Translations under genes and position numbers: made by a program
Notes under the pieces: generated by a model
Seen by the model: the letters and a program-made list of their open reading frames with translations, nothing else
Database searches by the model: none
What the model was told of the DNA's origin: nothing
From: Afipia birgiae 34632
Lineage (GTDB): Bacteria; Pseudomonadota; Alphaproteobacteria; Rhizobiales; Xanthobacteraceae
DNA length: 64,000 nt
Direction: 5' to 3'
Assembly (NCBI RefSeq): GCF_000308295.2
Contig: NZ_HG326654.1
Span: 139,529 to 203,528, forward strand
Shown here: piece by piece, positions 51,084 to 59,687 of the stretch
Numbering within the stretch: the stretch's first letter is position 1
Layout: each line of letters begins with the position of its first letter

Positions 51084-53297
51084 TCAGCCCTTGCCGGCCA
51101 TGTAAGCCGGCAGCCAGTTCTCAAAGCCCGCCTTGAGCGACACCACCGAAACCGGTGCCTCGCCTTCGACGGCGATGTCATGGCCGCCGGTCTTGCCGAT
51201 CACATGGCACGGCACGCCGACCGCCTTCAGCTTGCTCAGCACCGTCAGCAACTGCTCTTCCTGTACGGTGATGACGTAGCGCGCCTGATCTTCGCCGAAC
51301 CACCACGCATGCGGCACGGTCTCTTCCGGCGGCGCATCGAGGATGGCGCCGATGCCGCTGGCCATCGCCATTTCGGTCAACGCCACCAGCAAGCCGCCAT
51401 CCGCAACATCGTGAACAGCGGTTGCGGTGCCGCCCCTGATCATGCCGCGCACCACGTCGCCGTTGCGCTTCTCGATATTGAGATCGACCGGCGGCGGTGC
51501 ACCCTCTTCCTTGCCGCAGATGTCGCGCAGATAGACCGACTGGCCGAGCCAGCCCTGCGTATCGCCGATCAGCAGGATGGCCTCATTCTCGGCCTTGAAC
51601 GCCAGCGTCGCCGACTTGGTGAAGTCATCCAGCAACCCGACGCCGCCGATCGACGGCGTCGGCAGGATGCCGCGGCCGTTGGTTTCGTTGTAGAGCGAGA
51701 CGTTGCCGGACACGACCGGGAAATCCAGCGTGCGGCAGGCTTCCGCGATGCCCTTCAGGCAACCAACGAACTGGCCCATGATCTCGGGCCGCTCAGGATT
51801 GCCGAAATTGAGATTGTCGGTGATCGCGAGCGGACGCCCGCCCACCGCTGTGATGTTGCGCCAGGCTTCCGCCACCGCCTGCTTGCCGCCCTCGAACGGA
51901 TCGGCCTCGCAATAGCGCGGCGTCACATCGCAGGTCAGCGCAAGCCCCTTCGGTCCGTCCTGCACGCGCACCACCGCGGCATCGCCGCCGGGGCGCTGCA
52001 TCGTGTTTCCGCCGATCACGTGATCGTACTGCTCCCACACCCAGCGCTTCGAGCACAGTTCGGGGGTCGCAATCAGCTTGGACAGCGCGTCTGAAATCGA
52101 AACCGGCGGCTTGACGTCGCGCGCGTGAATGACGGGCAATTGCGGCGACGGCACATGCGGACGATCGTAGAGCGGCGCTTCCGATTCCAGTTCCTTGATC
52201 GGCAGATCGGCCATCACGTCGCCGCCATGCTTGACGACGAAACGCTGGGTCGGCGTGGTGTAGCCGACGATGGCGAAGTCCAGTCCCCACTTCTTGAAGA
52301 TCGCTTCGGCCTGCTTTTCCTTTTCGGGCTTCAGCACCATGAGCATGCGCTCTTGCGACTCCGAAAGCATCATCTCATAGGCGCTCATGCCGGTTTCACG
52401 CGTCGGCACCGCGTTGAGATCAAGTTCGACACCGAGGTCGCCCTTCGCGCCCATCTCGACCGCGGAGCAGGTGAGACCCGCCGCGCCCATGTCCTGAATC
52501 GCGATGACGCAATCCGCTTCCATGATCTCGAGGCACGCCTCGAGCAGCAGCTTTTCGGCGAACGGATCGCCGACCTGCACGGTCGGGCGCTTCTCCGCGC
52601 TATCGTCGTCGAACTCGGCGGACGCCATGGTGGCACCATGAATGCCGTCGCGGCCGGTCTTGGAGCCGAGATAGACGATCGGCATGTTCACGCCGGACGC
52701 CGCCGCGTAGAAAATCTTGTCGGCCTCCGCGAGGCCCACCGCCATCGCGTTGACGAGAATGTTGCCGTCATAGCGGGTGTGGAAACGCGTCTGCCCGCCG
52801 ACCGTCGGCACGCCGAACGAGTTGCCGTAACCGCCGACGCCCGCGACGACGCCCGATACGAGATGGCGTGTCTTCGGATGGCTCGGGTCGCCGAAGCTCA
52901 GTGCATTGAGGCACGCGATCGGCCGCGCACCCATGGTGAACACGTCGCGCAGGATGCCGCCGACGCCGGTGGTCGCGCCCTGATACGGCTCGATGTAGCT
53001 GGGGTGGTTGTGGCTCTCCATCTTGAAGACAACCGCGAGGCCATCGCCGATGTCGATGACGCCCGCGTTCTCGCCCGGGCCCTGAATGACCCACGGCGCC
53101 TTGGTCGGCAGGCCGCGCAGATGGATGCGCGAGGACTTGTAGGAACAGTGCTCGTTCCACATCGCCGAGAAGATGCCGAGTTCCGTGAACGTCGGCACCC
53201 GGCCGATCAGCTTCAGGATGCGCTCGTATTCGTCCGGCTTGAGACCGTGGCTGGCGACGAGATCGGGGGTGATCTGGGGTTCGTTCCTGATCGTCAA
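51084..53297 (-). CDS. purL: Phosphoribosylformylglycinamidine synthase, subunit PurL
   Basis: A 737-residue small-type Pur[24 protein letters not shown] opens it; [50 protein letters not shown] (ATP and metal site) and [12 protein letters not shown] are signature blocks. It makes FGAM with PurS and PurQ, both encoded nearby. I chose a TTG start at 53297: the protein then begins M-T-I-R-N-E-P, and GGAG lies 10 nt upstream. The open frame to 53471 adds an unconserved Arg-rich leader. A thioesterase on the other strand separates it from purQ. Confidence 0.93.
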   Translation of the reverse strand: MTIRNEPQITPDLVASHGLKPDEYERILKLIGRVPTFTELGIFSAMWNEHCSYKSSRIHLRGLPTKAPWVIQGPGENAGVIDIGDGLAVVFKMESHNHPSYIEPYQGATTGVGGILRDVFTMGARPIACLNALSFGDPSHPKTRHLVSGVVAGVGGYGNSFGVPTVGGQTRFHTRYDGNILVNAMAVGLAEADKIFYAAASGVNMPIVYLGSKTGRDGIHGATMASAEFDDDSAEKRPTVQVGDPFAEKLLLEACLEIMEADCVIAIQDMGAAGLTCSAVEMGAKGDLGVELDLNAVPTRETGMSAYEMMLSESQERMLMVLKPEKEKQAEAIFKKWGLDFAIVGYTTPTQRFVVKHGGDVMADLPIKELESEAPLYDRPHVPSPQLPVIHARDVKPPVSISDALSKLIATPELCSKRWVWEQYDHVIGGNTMQRPGGDAAVVRVQDGPKGLALTCDVTPRYCEADPFEGGKQAVAEAWRNITAVGGRPLAITDNLNFGNPERPEIMGQFVGCLKGIAEACRTLDFPVVSGNVSLYNETNGRGILPTPSIGGVGLLDDFTKSATLAFKAENEAILLIGDTQGWLGQSVYLRDICGKEEGAPPPVDLNIEKRNGDVVRGMIRGGTATAVHDVADGGLLVALTEMAMASGIGAILDAPPEETVPHAWWFGEDQARYVITVQEEQLLTVLSKLKAVGVPCHVIGKTGGHDIAVEGEAPVSVVSLKAGFENWLPAYMAGKG

Positions 53298-53501
53298 GGT
53301 GACGTCGCTCCGGGTCAAATGCTTCGGCGTCCCTCCGGGTAACCAGAGGGGTCGGATAAGGCGGAATAGGCGTGATTCCGGGCCTCTTTGTGCACGGCAG
53401 CCCGGCCTGCGGCAAGCATCAGATAGGGAGAAATCCCGGCTAAAAAACCCCCGGTTGCGGGCCTGCCCCATGAGGTTCTAAGAGAGGCTCCACAGGGCCT
53501 G

Positions 53502-53993
53502 GTGGCCGCTTCTGAAGGATCCCGCGGCATCTTGGACGACATTGTGCAGAAAACCCCACGCCCCCGTCCCGACCTCCTGATCGCCACTGAGGGCGAGTTC
53601 GCCGGATGGCGGACCTGGAGCCGCGACAGCTTCGAGTCCAACAACGGGCCGTTCTGGCACCGCTTCGAGGACGACGGGACCGTCCGCTGCGCGTTTCGCG
53701 TCGAGAAGAAACACCTCAACGGCATGCGCAATGTCCATGGCGGCTGCTACATGACGTTCGCCGACTATTGCCTGTTTGCCTTCGCTGCCCGCGAGCTTGA
53801 AGCTCCGGCGGTGACGGTGGCGTTCGCGTGTGAGTTTCTGGACGCCGCCAAGGAAGGCGACCTGATCGAAGCCGTCGGCGGCATCACCCGCGCGGGCGGC
53901 TCGCTGATCTTCCTGCGCGGCACACTCGTCACCGGCGACCGGCCGCTGTTCACGTTCTCCGGCACAATCAAACGGATGAAGAAGAAGGCGTAA
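53502..53993 (+). CDS. PaaI-type hotdog thioesterase
   Basis: A 163-residue hotdog-fold protein. NGMRNVHGGCYMTFADYCLFAFAARE carries the HGG motif of the PaaI family, with VTVAFACEFLDAAKEGDLIEAVGGITRAGGSLIFLRG as the second half of the fold. It probably hydrolyses a small acyl- or aryl-CoA. The start GTG 53502 is weakly supported; a TTG 30 bp downstream is possible. It is oriented against purQ and purL and lies between them, so it is not part of the purine operon. Confidence 0.85.
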   Translation: MAASEGSRGILDDIVQKTPRPRPDLLIATEGEFAGWRTWSRDSFESNNGPFWHRFEDDGTVRCAFRVEKKHLNGMRNVHGGCYMTFADYCLFAFAARELEAPAVTVAFACEFLDAAKEGDLIEAVGGITRAGGSLIFLRGTLVTGDRPLFTFSGTIKRMKKKA

Positions 53994-54011
53994 GGCGATA
54001 AGAGCGCGGAA

Positions 54012-54713
54012 TTAAGCCGCGCTCTTCAGATGCGCCACCAGGCCAGCGAACAGACCGCGGCCGTCGGTGTTGCCCATGATGTCTTCGACGTGGTTTTCCG
54101 GATGCGGCATCATGCCGAGCACGTTGCCCTTGTCGCTGACAATGCCGGCGATAGACGCCGCAGCGCCGTTGATGTTGTGGGTGTCGCCGACTTCGCCTGA
54201 AGCGCTGCAATAGCGGTAGAGCACCCGGCCCTCGCCTTCGAGACGACGGATGGTATCTTCATCGGCGGCGTAGTTGCCTTCGCCATGCGCCACCGGCACG
54301 CGGATCACCTGCCCGGCATTGTAACCGCGTGTAAACGGCGTATCGGAACGTTCGACGCGCAGATGCACGTCGCGGCAGATGAACTTGAGCTGCGCGTTGC
54401 GCATCAGGACGCCCGGCAGCAGGCCCGACTCGCAGAGAATCTGGAAACCGTTGCAAACGCCGAGCACGAGGCCGCCATTGGCCGCATAGGCGCGGACGGC
54501 GTCCATGATCGGCGCACGCGCCGCGATAGCTCCGCAGCGCAGGTAATCGCCGTAGGAGAATCCGCCGGGGACCACCACCAGATCGGTGCCCTTCGGCAAA
54601 GCGGTGTCGGCATGCCAGACCATCGCGGAGTCGTTGCCGGACGCGAGCTTGAGCGCGCGCGCCATGTCGCGTTCGCGATTGATGCCGGGAAAGACGAGAA
54701 CGGCTGATTTCAT
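54012..54713 (-). CDS. purQ: Phosphoribosylformylglycinamidine synthase, subunit PurQ
   Basis: A 233-residue class I glutamine amidotransferase. [20 protein letters not shown] is the family start; [19 protein letters not shown] holds the catalytic Cys in the nucleophile elbow, and [14 protein letters not shown] the His-Glu of the triad. It supplies ammonia to PurL through PurS. purS ends 8 bp upstream, so the two are co-transcribed. Confidence 0.95.
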   Translation of the reverse strand: MKSAVLVFPGINRERDMARALKLASGNDSAMVWHADTALPKGTDLVVVPGGFSYGDYLRCGAIAARAPIMDAVRAYAANGGLVLGVCNGFQILCESGLLPGVLMRNAQLKFICRDVHLRVERSDTPFTRGYNAGQVIRVPVAHGEGNYAADEDTIRRLEGEGRVLYRYCSASGEVGDTHNINGAAASIAGIVSDKGNVLGMMPHPENHVEDIMGNTDGRGLFAGLVAHLKSAA

Positions 54714-54720
54714 CGGTCGC

Positions 54721-54963
54721 CTAGCCCGAGATCTCGACGCGATAATTCTCGATCACCGTATTCGCGAGCAGCTTGTCAGCCGCTTCCCTGAGCGCGGCTT
54801 CGGCCTTCGCCTTGTCCGCGCCGGCGACTTCGATGTCGAACACCTTGCCCTGCCGCACGCTGGCGATGCCATCGACGCCGAGCGATTTCAGCGCCCCTTC
54901 GATGGCCTTGCCCTGCGGATCGAGAATGCCGTTCTTCAATGTGACGGTAACGCGCGCCTTCAT
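54721..54963 (-). CDS. purS: Phosphoribosylformylglycinamidine synthase, subunit PurS
   Basis: An 80-residue Pur[48 protein letters not shown]. It bridges PurL and PurQ for ammonia channelling. ATG 54963 is the family start; the frame continues upstream to 55008 into the extragenic repeat. purQ follows by 8 bp. Confidence 0.94.
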   Translation of the reverse strand: MKARVTVTLKNGILDPQGKAIEGALKSLGVDGIASVRQGKVFDIEVAGADKAKAEAALREAADKLLANTVIENYRVEISG

Positions 54964-54985
54964 ATCGCTTCCAGTTTTCTGAAAC

Positions 54986-55089
54986 GTCACCCTGAGGCGC
55001 GAGGGCAAAGCCCGAGCCTCGAAGGGCGACGTTTTTTAGAGGCCATCCTTCGAGGCTCGCCGCAAAAGCGGCTCGCACCTCAGGATGAC
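54986..55089. repeat. Nested inverted repeat element between purC and purS
   Basis: Outer arms gtcaccctgaggcgcgag (54986-55003) and ctcgcacctcaggatgac (55072-55089) match in reverse complement with two mismatches. Inner arms gagcctcgaagg (55014-55025) and ccttcgaggctc (55047-55058) match exactly. This cloverleaf-like shape resembles a dispersed extragenic repeat family of this bacterial group. It separates two genes of the purine cluster and could influence the transcript between them. Confidence 0.7.
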
Positions 55090-55093
55090 GGAA

Positions 55094-55861
55094 TCAGCTC
55101 TTCACAAGCACCGGGCCGGAGCCCGCGGGACGATCATTCTCGATCAGGATGCCGAGACGCTTGGCGACTTCGGTGTAGGCCTCAAGCAGCCCACCGAGAT
55201 CGCGGCGGAAACGGTCCTTGTCCATCTTCTCGTTCGACTTGATGTCCCACAGCCGGCACGAGTCCGGGGAGATTTCGTCGGCGACGATGATGCGCATCAT
55301 GTCGTTCTCGAACAGCCGTCCGCATTCCATCTTGAAATCCACAAGACGGATGCCGACGCCGAGGAAAAGCCCGGTCAGGAAGTCGTTGACGCGGATGGCG
55401 AGCGCCATCATGTCGTCGATTTCCTGCGGCGTGGCCCAACCGAACGCGGTGATGTGCTCTTCGGACACCATCGGATCGCCGAGTTGATCGTTCTTGTAAT
55501 AGAACTCGATGATCGAGCGCGGCAGCTGCGTGCCTTCCTCGATGCCGAGGCGCTGCGACAATGAACCAGCTGCGACGTTGCGCACCACAACCTCGAGCGG
55601 CACGATCTCGACCTCACGGATCAACTGCTCGCGCATGTTGAGCCGCTTGATAAAATGGGTCGGCACGCCGATGTCGTTCAGATGCTGGAAGACGTACTCC
55701 GAGATCCGGTTGTTGAGGACACCCTTGCCCTCAATGATCTGGTGTTTCTTGGCATTGAACGCAGTGGCGTCGTCCTTGAAATGCTGAATCAGGGTTCCAG
55801 GCTCAGGCCCTTCGTAAAGGGTCTTGCCTTTGCCTTCGTAAATGCGACGCCGACGGCTCAT
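55094..55861 (-). CDS. purC: SAICAR synthase
   Basis: A 255-residue ATP-dependent ligase. [34 protein letters not shown] is the conserved start, [19 protein letters not shown] and [27 protein letters not shown] form the ATP/CAIR site, and [16 protein letters not shown] the C-terminal block with the catalytic acidic residues. It joins aspartate to CAIR. ATG 55861 gives the usual length; ATG 55891 has a GGAG 10 nt upstream and would add ten residues. It is the first gene of the leftward purC-purS-purQ unit. Confidence 0.94.
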   Translation of the reverse strand: MSRRRRIYEGKGKTLYEGPEPGTLIQHFKDDATAFNAKKHQIIEGKGVLNNRISEYVFQHLNDIGVPTHFIKRLNMREQLIREVEIVPLEVVVRNVAAGSLSQRLGIEEGTQLPRSIIEFYYKNDQLGDPMVSEEHITAFGWATPQEIDDMMALAIRVNDFLTGLFLGVGIRLVDFKMECGRLFENDMMRIIVADEISPDSCRLWDIKSNEKMDKDRFRRDLGGLLEAYTEVAKRLGILIENDRPAGSGPVLVKS

Positions 55862-56142
55862 AGGGATGTACCGTGTTCTGTTGAAGTCCATGAATGGAGT
55901 GCTCCGGGTGATTTACGCGACCCACGGCGGAGCTGCCGTGAAGTCCGGAATCGTGAAACAAACCGCGAACCGGACTCATCGGCAACCTAACCGATTGATG
56001 TGACGGATACAACGCAACGAAAGGCGTTTTACCCGCTTCCTGCGACTTCTCGGACGTTGCTTTGAGGGGGGCCGAACCCATATATGCTGGGTCCCGCCGC
56101 CAATCTCCTCGCGGCATCAAATTCAGCTTACGGAACAGATAT

Positions 56143-56460
56143 ATGTCCACTTTCGACAAGCGCCAGGAAGGCTTCGAGAAGAAGTTCGCCCTCGACGAGG
56201 AACAAAAGTTCAAGGCGGAAGCCCGCCGGAACAAGTTGCTGGGCCTGTGGGCCGCCGAAAAGCTGGGCAAGACCGGTGACGACGCCGCAGCCTACTCCAA
56301 GGAGGTCGTGGCGGCCGATTTCGAGGAGGCCGGCGATACCGACGTGCTTCGCAAGGTCGCAGCCGACCTCGCCAGCAAGGGCGTGTCGGAGGCCGACGTC
56401 CGCAAGAAGATGGACGAACTGGTGGCGGTCGCCGTCGCCCAGATCAAGGCCGGTCAGTAA
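56143..56460 (+). CDS. F1F0-ATPase inhibitor subunit zeta (DUF1476)
   Basis: A 105-residue, all-alpha protein: STFDKRQEGFEKKFALDEEQKFKAEARRNKLLGLWAAEKLGKTG, then a four-helix bundle rich in Ala, Asp and Lys. DUF1476 is the alphaproteobacterial zeta subunit, whose N-terminal segment enters the F1 catalytic interface and blocks ATP hydrolysis. The N-terminal inhibitory stretch is intact here. The gene is divergent from purC and ends at the terminator at 56479. Confidence 0.9.
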   Translation: MSTFDKRQEGFEKKFALDEEQKFKAEARRNKLLGLWAAEKLGKTGDDAAAYSKEVVAADFEEAGDTDVLRKVAADLASKGVSEADVRKKMDELVAVAVAQIKAGQ

Positions 56461-56478
56461 TTCTAGCGAGTTGAAACG

Positions 56479-56516
56479 AAAACGCCGCGCGATCCGATCG
56501 CGCGGCGTTTTGTTTT
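56479..56516 (+). terminator. Rho-independent terminator after the ATPase zeta gene
   Basis: A 15-bp perfect stem, aaaacgccgcgcgat (56479-56493) with atcgcgcggcgtttt (56497-56511), loop ccg, followed by gtttt. It lies 18 bp after the stop and 11 bp before the convergent GlcG gene end, and can act in both directions. Confidence 0.9.
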
Positions 56517-56526
56517 GCAGAGCTGA

Positions 56527-57018
56527 TTACTTCAGCGCGTCCTGAACCTTCGCAATGCCTGCGAGGACACAGACTTCGTCCTTGTCGCCGCCGGGCGCGC
56601 CGGACGCGCCCACCGCTCCGATCGTTTCATTGCCCACCTTGATTGGCGCAGCGCCGCCGGCCCCAACAACGCCGGGAATTTGAAGCAGGTACGCAGTTTC
56701 CGGTTTCGCCGTCAGTTTCTGGAATTCCAGCGAAGTCTGGCCGCGCGTGCGTGAAGTGTAGGCCTTCAGGCGGCTGAATTCCATGGTGTGAGGATTGGTG
56801 CCGTCCCCTCGTACTTGTGCAGCCACATTGCCGGCCTTGTCCACCACCGTGACGGACACCTTGTAGCCGTCCTTGGTGCACTGCTCCATCGTGCCCTGGA
56901 TGATGGCCATGGCCATCGCCATCGAGACATTCTTCTCAACCTGCGGCGCCTGCGCGTGTGCCGGACCGGCAAGAATGATCGCAGCCGTCGTCAGTGCTGC
57001 GAGACCGAGTGAACGCAT
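56527..57018 (-). CDS. GlcG/HbpS-family heme-binding-type protein, exported
   Basis: A 163-residue protein: signal peptide LGLAALTTAAIILAGPAHAQ (cleaved near residue 23), then a GlcG/HbpS domain with SMAMAMAIIQGTMEQCTKDGYKVSVTVVDKAGNVAAQVRGDG, TKLPETA-like PETAYLLQIPGVVGAGGAAPIKVGNETIGAVGASGAPGG. HbpS proteins bind heme or cobalamin-type ligands; many copies have no tested function. It is monocistronic and shares the terminator at 56479-56516. Confidence 0.87.
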   Translation of the reverse strand: MRSLGLAALTTAAIILAGPAHAQAPQVEKNVSMAMAMAIIQGTMEQCTKDGYKVSVTVVDKAGNVAAQVRGDGTNPHTMEFSRLKAYTSRTRGQTSLEFQKLTAKPETAYLLQIPGVVGAGGAAPIKVGNETIGAVGASGAPGGDKDEVCVLAGIAKVQDALK

Positions 57019-57132
57019 ATTGAATCCTCCCTGATTTTATTGGTTCGTGACAATCATCGTGAGCAACAACATTGTCTAGCGCGCTTTAATCCCGCGGCAG
57101 AACAAGAATCGATGTTGCGGAAGCGAAGAGCG

Positions 57133-58320
57133 CTAGGCGCCCGCAAGCCGGTCAAGTTGCGCGGCAAGGTCGGTATCCACGTCCTCTGCATTGATCAGGC
57201 AAACGCGATATCCCCGCGCCGCGAGCCATTCGCTCCGTGCCGCGCGGTCCCGCGCAATCACGTCGGTCTCGTTGGCGTTGACGAGCTCAACGGCGATCCG
57301 TTTCGTGAATGAGACGAAATCCGGGATGTGCCGCCCCACCGGCGTCTGCCGCTTGAAGTGGGATGCGAAGCGGCGGTCCGTGGTCAGGGCCTGCCACAGG
57401 ATGCGCTCGGCATCGGTCGGATTCCGCCGCAGCAGGCGCGCAAGTCCCCGCACCGTGCCGCTATCGGACGATGCGCGTCCGTCGGAGTGCTCGGCCAGCA
57501 GCGCGCGCAGCCGCGTCGCTTCATTGCCGTCGAGAACCCCGCCCTTTGCGGGGCCTTTGCGGCCTTCCGCGATGGCCATCACCACGCCGTGCAAGGTGTG
57601 CATGTCCTGCTTGGTCGGCTCCATCCGCGTGAAGATGTTACGCATGTTGACCAGCATGGTGTCGCGCTTTTCTGGCGGGCGCAGGAATTCGACCTTGTCG
57701 AGTTCGTTCACGAGGTTGTCGAAGAACGCCTGAATCTGATGGTTCGAGGCTCGCTCTGAACGCTCCGGCATATCGAACGGTAGCGTGTTGGCCGTGGCGA
57801 GCTTGAACCATTCGTAGCCCATCAGCAGAACGGCCTGAGCGAGGTTCAGCGAGGCAAAACCCGGATTGACCGGAAACGTGACAATGCGGTTGGCGAGCGC
57901 GACCTCGTCGTTCTGTAAGCCGTAACGCTCGCGCCCGAACATGATGGCCGCCGTGCCGCTCGCCATGGTTTCCCCGACGATCTGGCGGGCGGCCTCCTCC
58001 GGACCGACCACCGGCTTGGCCTGATCATGCGCCCGCGCCGTGGTCGCAAACAGCAGCGAGCAGTCGGCCACCGCCGCCTCGACGGTGTCGAACAGTTCGA
58101 CTTTATCGAGAATGTGATCGGCGCCCGCGGCCGCGCGCTGGGCGGCCATGTTCGGCCAGCCGTCGCGCGGATTGACAATGCGCAGCCGCGTCAGCCCGAA
58201 ATTGCCCATGGCGCGCGCGCACATGCCGATGTTTTCGCCAAGCTGCGGCTCGACCAGAACCACCACGGGTCCGGCCAATTCCTTTCGCGTCTTGGTTTTG
58301 TCGGTGCCTGAACCGGTCAT
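57133..58320 (-). CDS. TrmJ-type RNA 2'-O-methyltransferase fused to DUF559 domain
   Basis: A 395-residue fusion. Residues 15-250 are a SPOUT methyltransferase of the TrmJ type: VVVLVEPQLGENIGMCARAMGNFGLTRLRIVNPRDGWPN, AAIMFGRERYGLQNDEV and VNPGFASLNLAQAVLLMGYEW form the trefoil-knot SAM site. Residues 289-392 match DUF559, a PD-(D/E)xK nuclease-like fold (RRNPTDAERILWQAL, HFKRQTPVGRHIPDFVSF, VELVNANE, ARGYRVCLINAEDV). The PDF Asp-334 and Glu-345 remain, but the usual ElDG-H stretch is replaced by VELVNANE, so nuclease activity is doubtful. TrmJ methylates position 32 of tRNA. ATG 58320 is the likely start. Confidence 0.85.
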   Translation of the reverse strand: MTGSGTDKTKTRKELAGPVVVLVEPQLGENIGMCARAMGNFGLTRLRIVNPRDGWPNMAAQRAAAGADHILDKVELFDTVEAAVADCSLLFATTARAHDQAKPVVGPEEAARQIVGETMASGTAAIMFGRERYGLQNDEVALANRIVTFPVNPGFASLNLAQAVLLMGYEWFKLATANTLPFDMPERSERASNHQIQAFFDNLVNELDKVEFLRPPEKRDTMLVNMRNIFTRMEPTKQDMHTLHGVVMAIAEGRKGPAKGGVLDGNEATRLRALLAEHSDGRASSDSGTVRGLARLLRRNPTDAERILWQALTTDRRFASHFKRQTPVGRHIPDFVSFTKRIAVELVNANETDVIARDRAARSEWLAARGYRVCLINAEDVDTDLAAQLDRLAGA

Positions 58321-58505
58321 GACCTCTGCTTTTGATATTTTCGCTGCGCCCTGCCGTAACGCAGTTGAGGCTGAACAGGTCAAGACATTTTTCAGAATGG
58401 TGAAAATTCCGGCAGAGTTCACCGCAATGCGGCCATGCTGAAAATTGCGGGCTCGGCTTTGAATTTTCACCGCCGATTGGGGTAGCGTGCTGTCAGGGGT
58501 GACCC

Positions 58506-59687
58506 ATGGCTCAGACGGATAACGACGCCGCCGCCGGCGGCCCTACCCCACAGCGGGCGGCTCCCCTGACATCTGGCCCGCCTCCGGAGCGCTCACCTGT
58601 GAGTGCCATGCTGCGCCGGCTGGCGATCCCAATCGCGTGCCTGATTGCCGCGGCGATCTTTGTGACACTGGCGACGCTGCGCTGGGACGCCTGGGTCGGC
58701 AACGCCGTGACCCAGACCACGAACGACGCTTACGTTCGCGCCCAGACGACGCAGCTCAGCAGCCGCGTCGCCGGCGAGGTGATCAAGGTCGCCGCGAGCG
58801 ACTATCAGCGTGTCAAGGCCGGTGATCTGCTCGTCGAGATCGATCCGGCGGACTATGAAGCGCAGGTCGCGCAGGCCGAAGCCGCCGTGACAGGCGCACA
58901 GGCTGCCCTCGACAATCTCGCCAATCAGGTCGAGCTCCAATACGCCACCATCGCGCAATCCGAAGCCCAGCGCGCCTCAGCGGAAGCTTTCCAGGTCGAG
59001 GCACAACAGGAGCTGGATCGCCAGCAGTCGCTGATCCAGAGTTCGTCAGGCACTCGCCAGAGGCTGGAACAGGCGACCGCGGCGCTTGCCAAGGCGGAGG
59101 CGGATGTCCGCGCCAGCCGGGCGGCGATCGCCGCCCAGCGGCATCAGCTCGACGTTCTCGCCGGAACGAAAAAGCAGCGCGCCGCCGACGTTCTCGCCGC
59201 TCAGGCGGCGCTGAAGGCCGCGCGCCTGAAGCTCGGCTACACCCGGATCGTGGCGCCGTTCGACGGCGTGGTGGGGGCACGGCAGGTTCAGCCGGGAGAC
59301 TACGTCAACATCGGCAGCAACCTGTTCAACATTGTTCCGCTCCCGAACGTCTACGTCATCGCGAACTACAAGGAGACGCAACTCACCCGCGTGAAGGCCG
59401 GCCAACCGGTCGAGATCACCATCGATACCTTCCCCGACGAGAAGCTGCGCGGCCACGTCGCGCGCATCTCCCCGGCGAGCGGATCGCAGTTCGCGTTGCT
59501 GCCACCCGACAACGCCACCGGCAATTTCACCAAGGTCGCGCAACGAATTCCGCTGCGGATCGAATTCGACAAGGGCCAGCCGCTGCTCGAACGTCTGTTG
59601 CCGGGCATGTCGGCGGTCACGCGGATCAATACCGAGGGCACGGTTGCCCCCTCGAATGCCGGAGCCAAAGCCGGTGACGGAAGCTAA
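58506..59687 (+). CDS. emrA: HlyD-family membrane fusion protein (EmrA-like)
   Basis: A 393-residue adaptor. A cytoplasmic Pro-rich tail (1-37) precedes one membrane helix (LAIPIACLIAAAIFVTLATL), then TTNDAYVRAQTTQLSSRVAGEVIKV (first lipoyl half), a long coiled coil (about 115-235) and TRIVAPFDGVVGARQVQPGDYVNIG (second half). It pairs with the DHA2-type pump encoded next, which it overlaps by about 32 bp, to form a drug exporter across both membranes. The outer-membrane channel is not in this window. Confidence 0.92.
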   Translation: MAQTDNDAAAGGPTPQRAAPLTSGPPPERSPVSAMLRRLAIPIACLIAAAIFVTLATLRWDAWVGNAVTQTTNDAYVRAQTTQLSSRVAGEVIKVAASDYQRVKAGDLLVEIDPADYEAQVAQAEAAVTGAQAALDNLANQVELQYATIAQSEAQRASAEAFQVEAQQELDRQQSLIQSSSGTRQRLEQATAALAKAEADVRASRAAIAAQRHQLDVLAGTKKQRAADVLAAQAALKAARLKLGYTRIVAPFDGVVGARQVQPGDYVNIGSNLFNIVPLPNVYVIANYKETQLTRVKAGQPVEITIDTFPDEKLRGHVARISPASGSQFALLPPDNATGNFTKVAQRIPLRIEFDKGQPLLERLLPGMSAVTRINTEGTVAPSNAGAKAGDGS

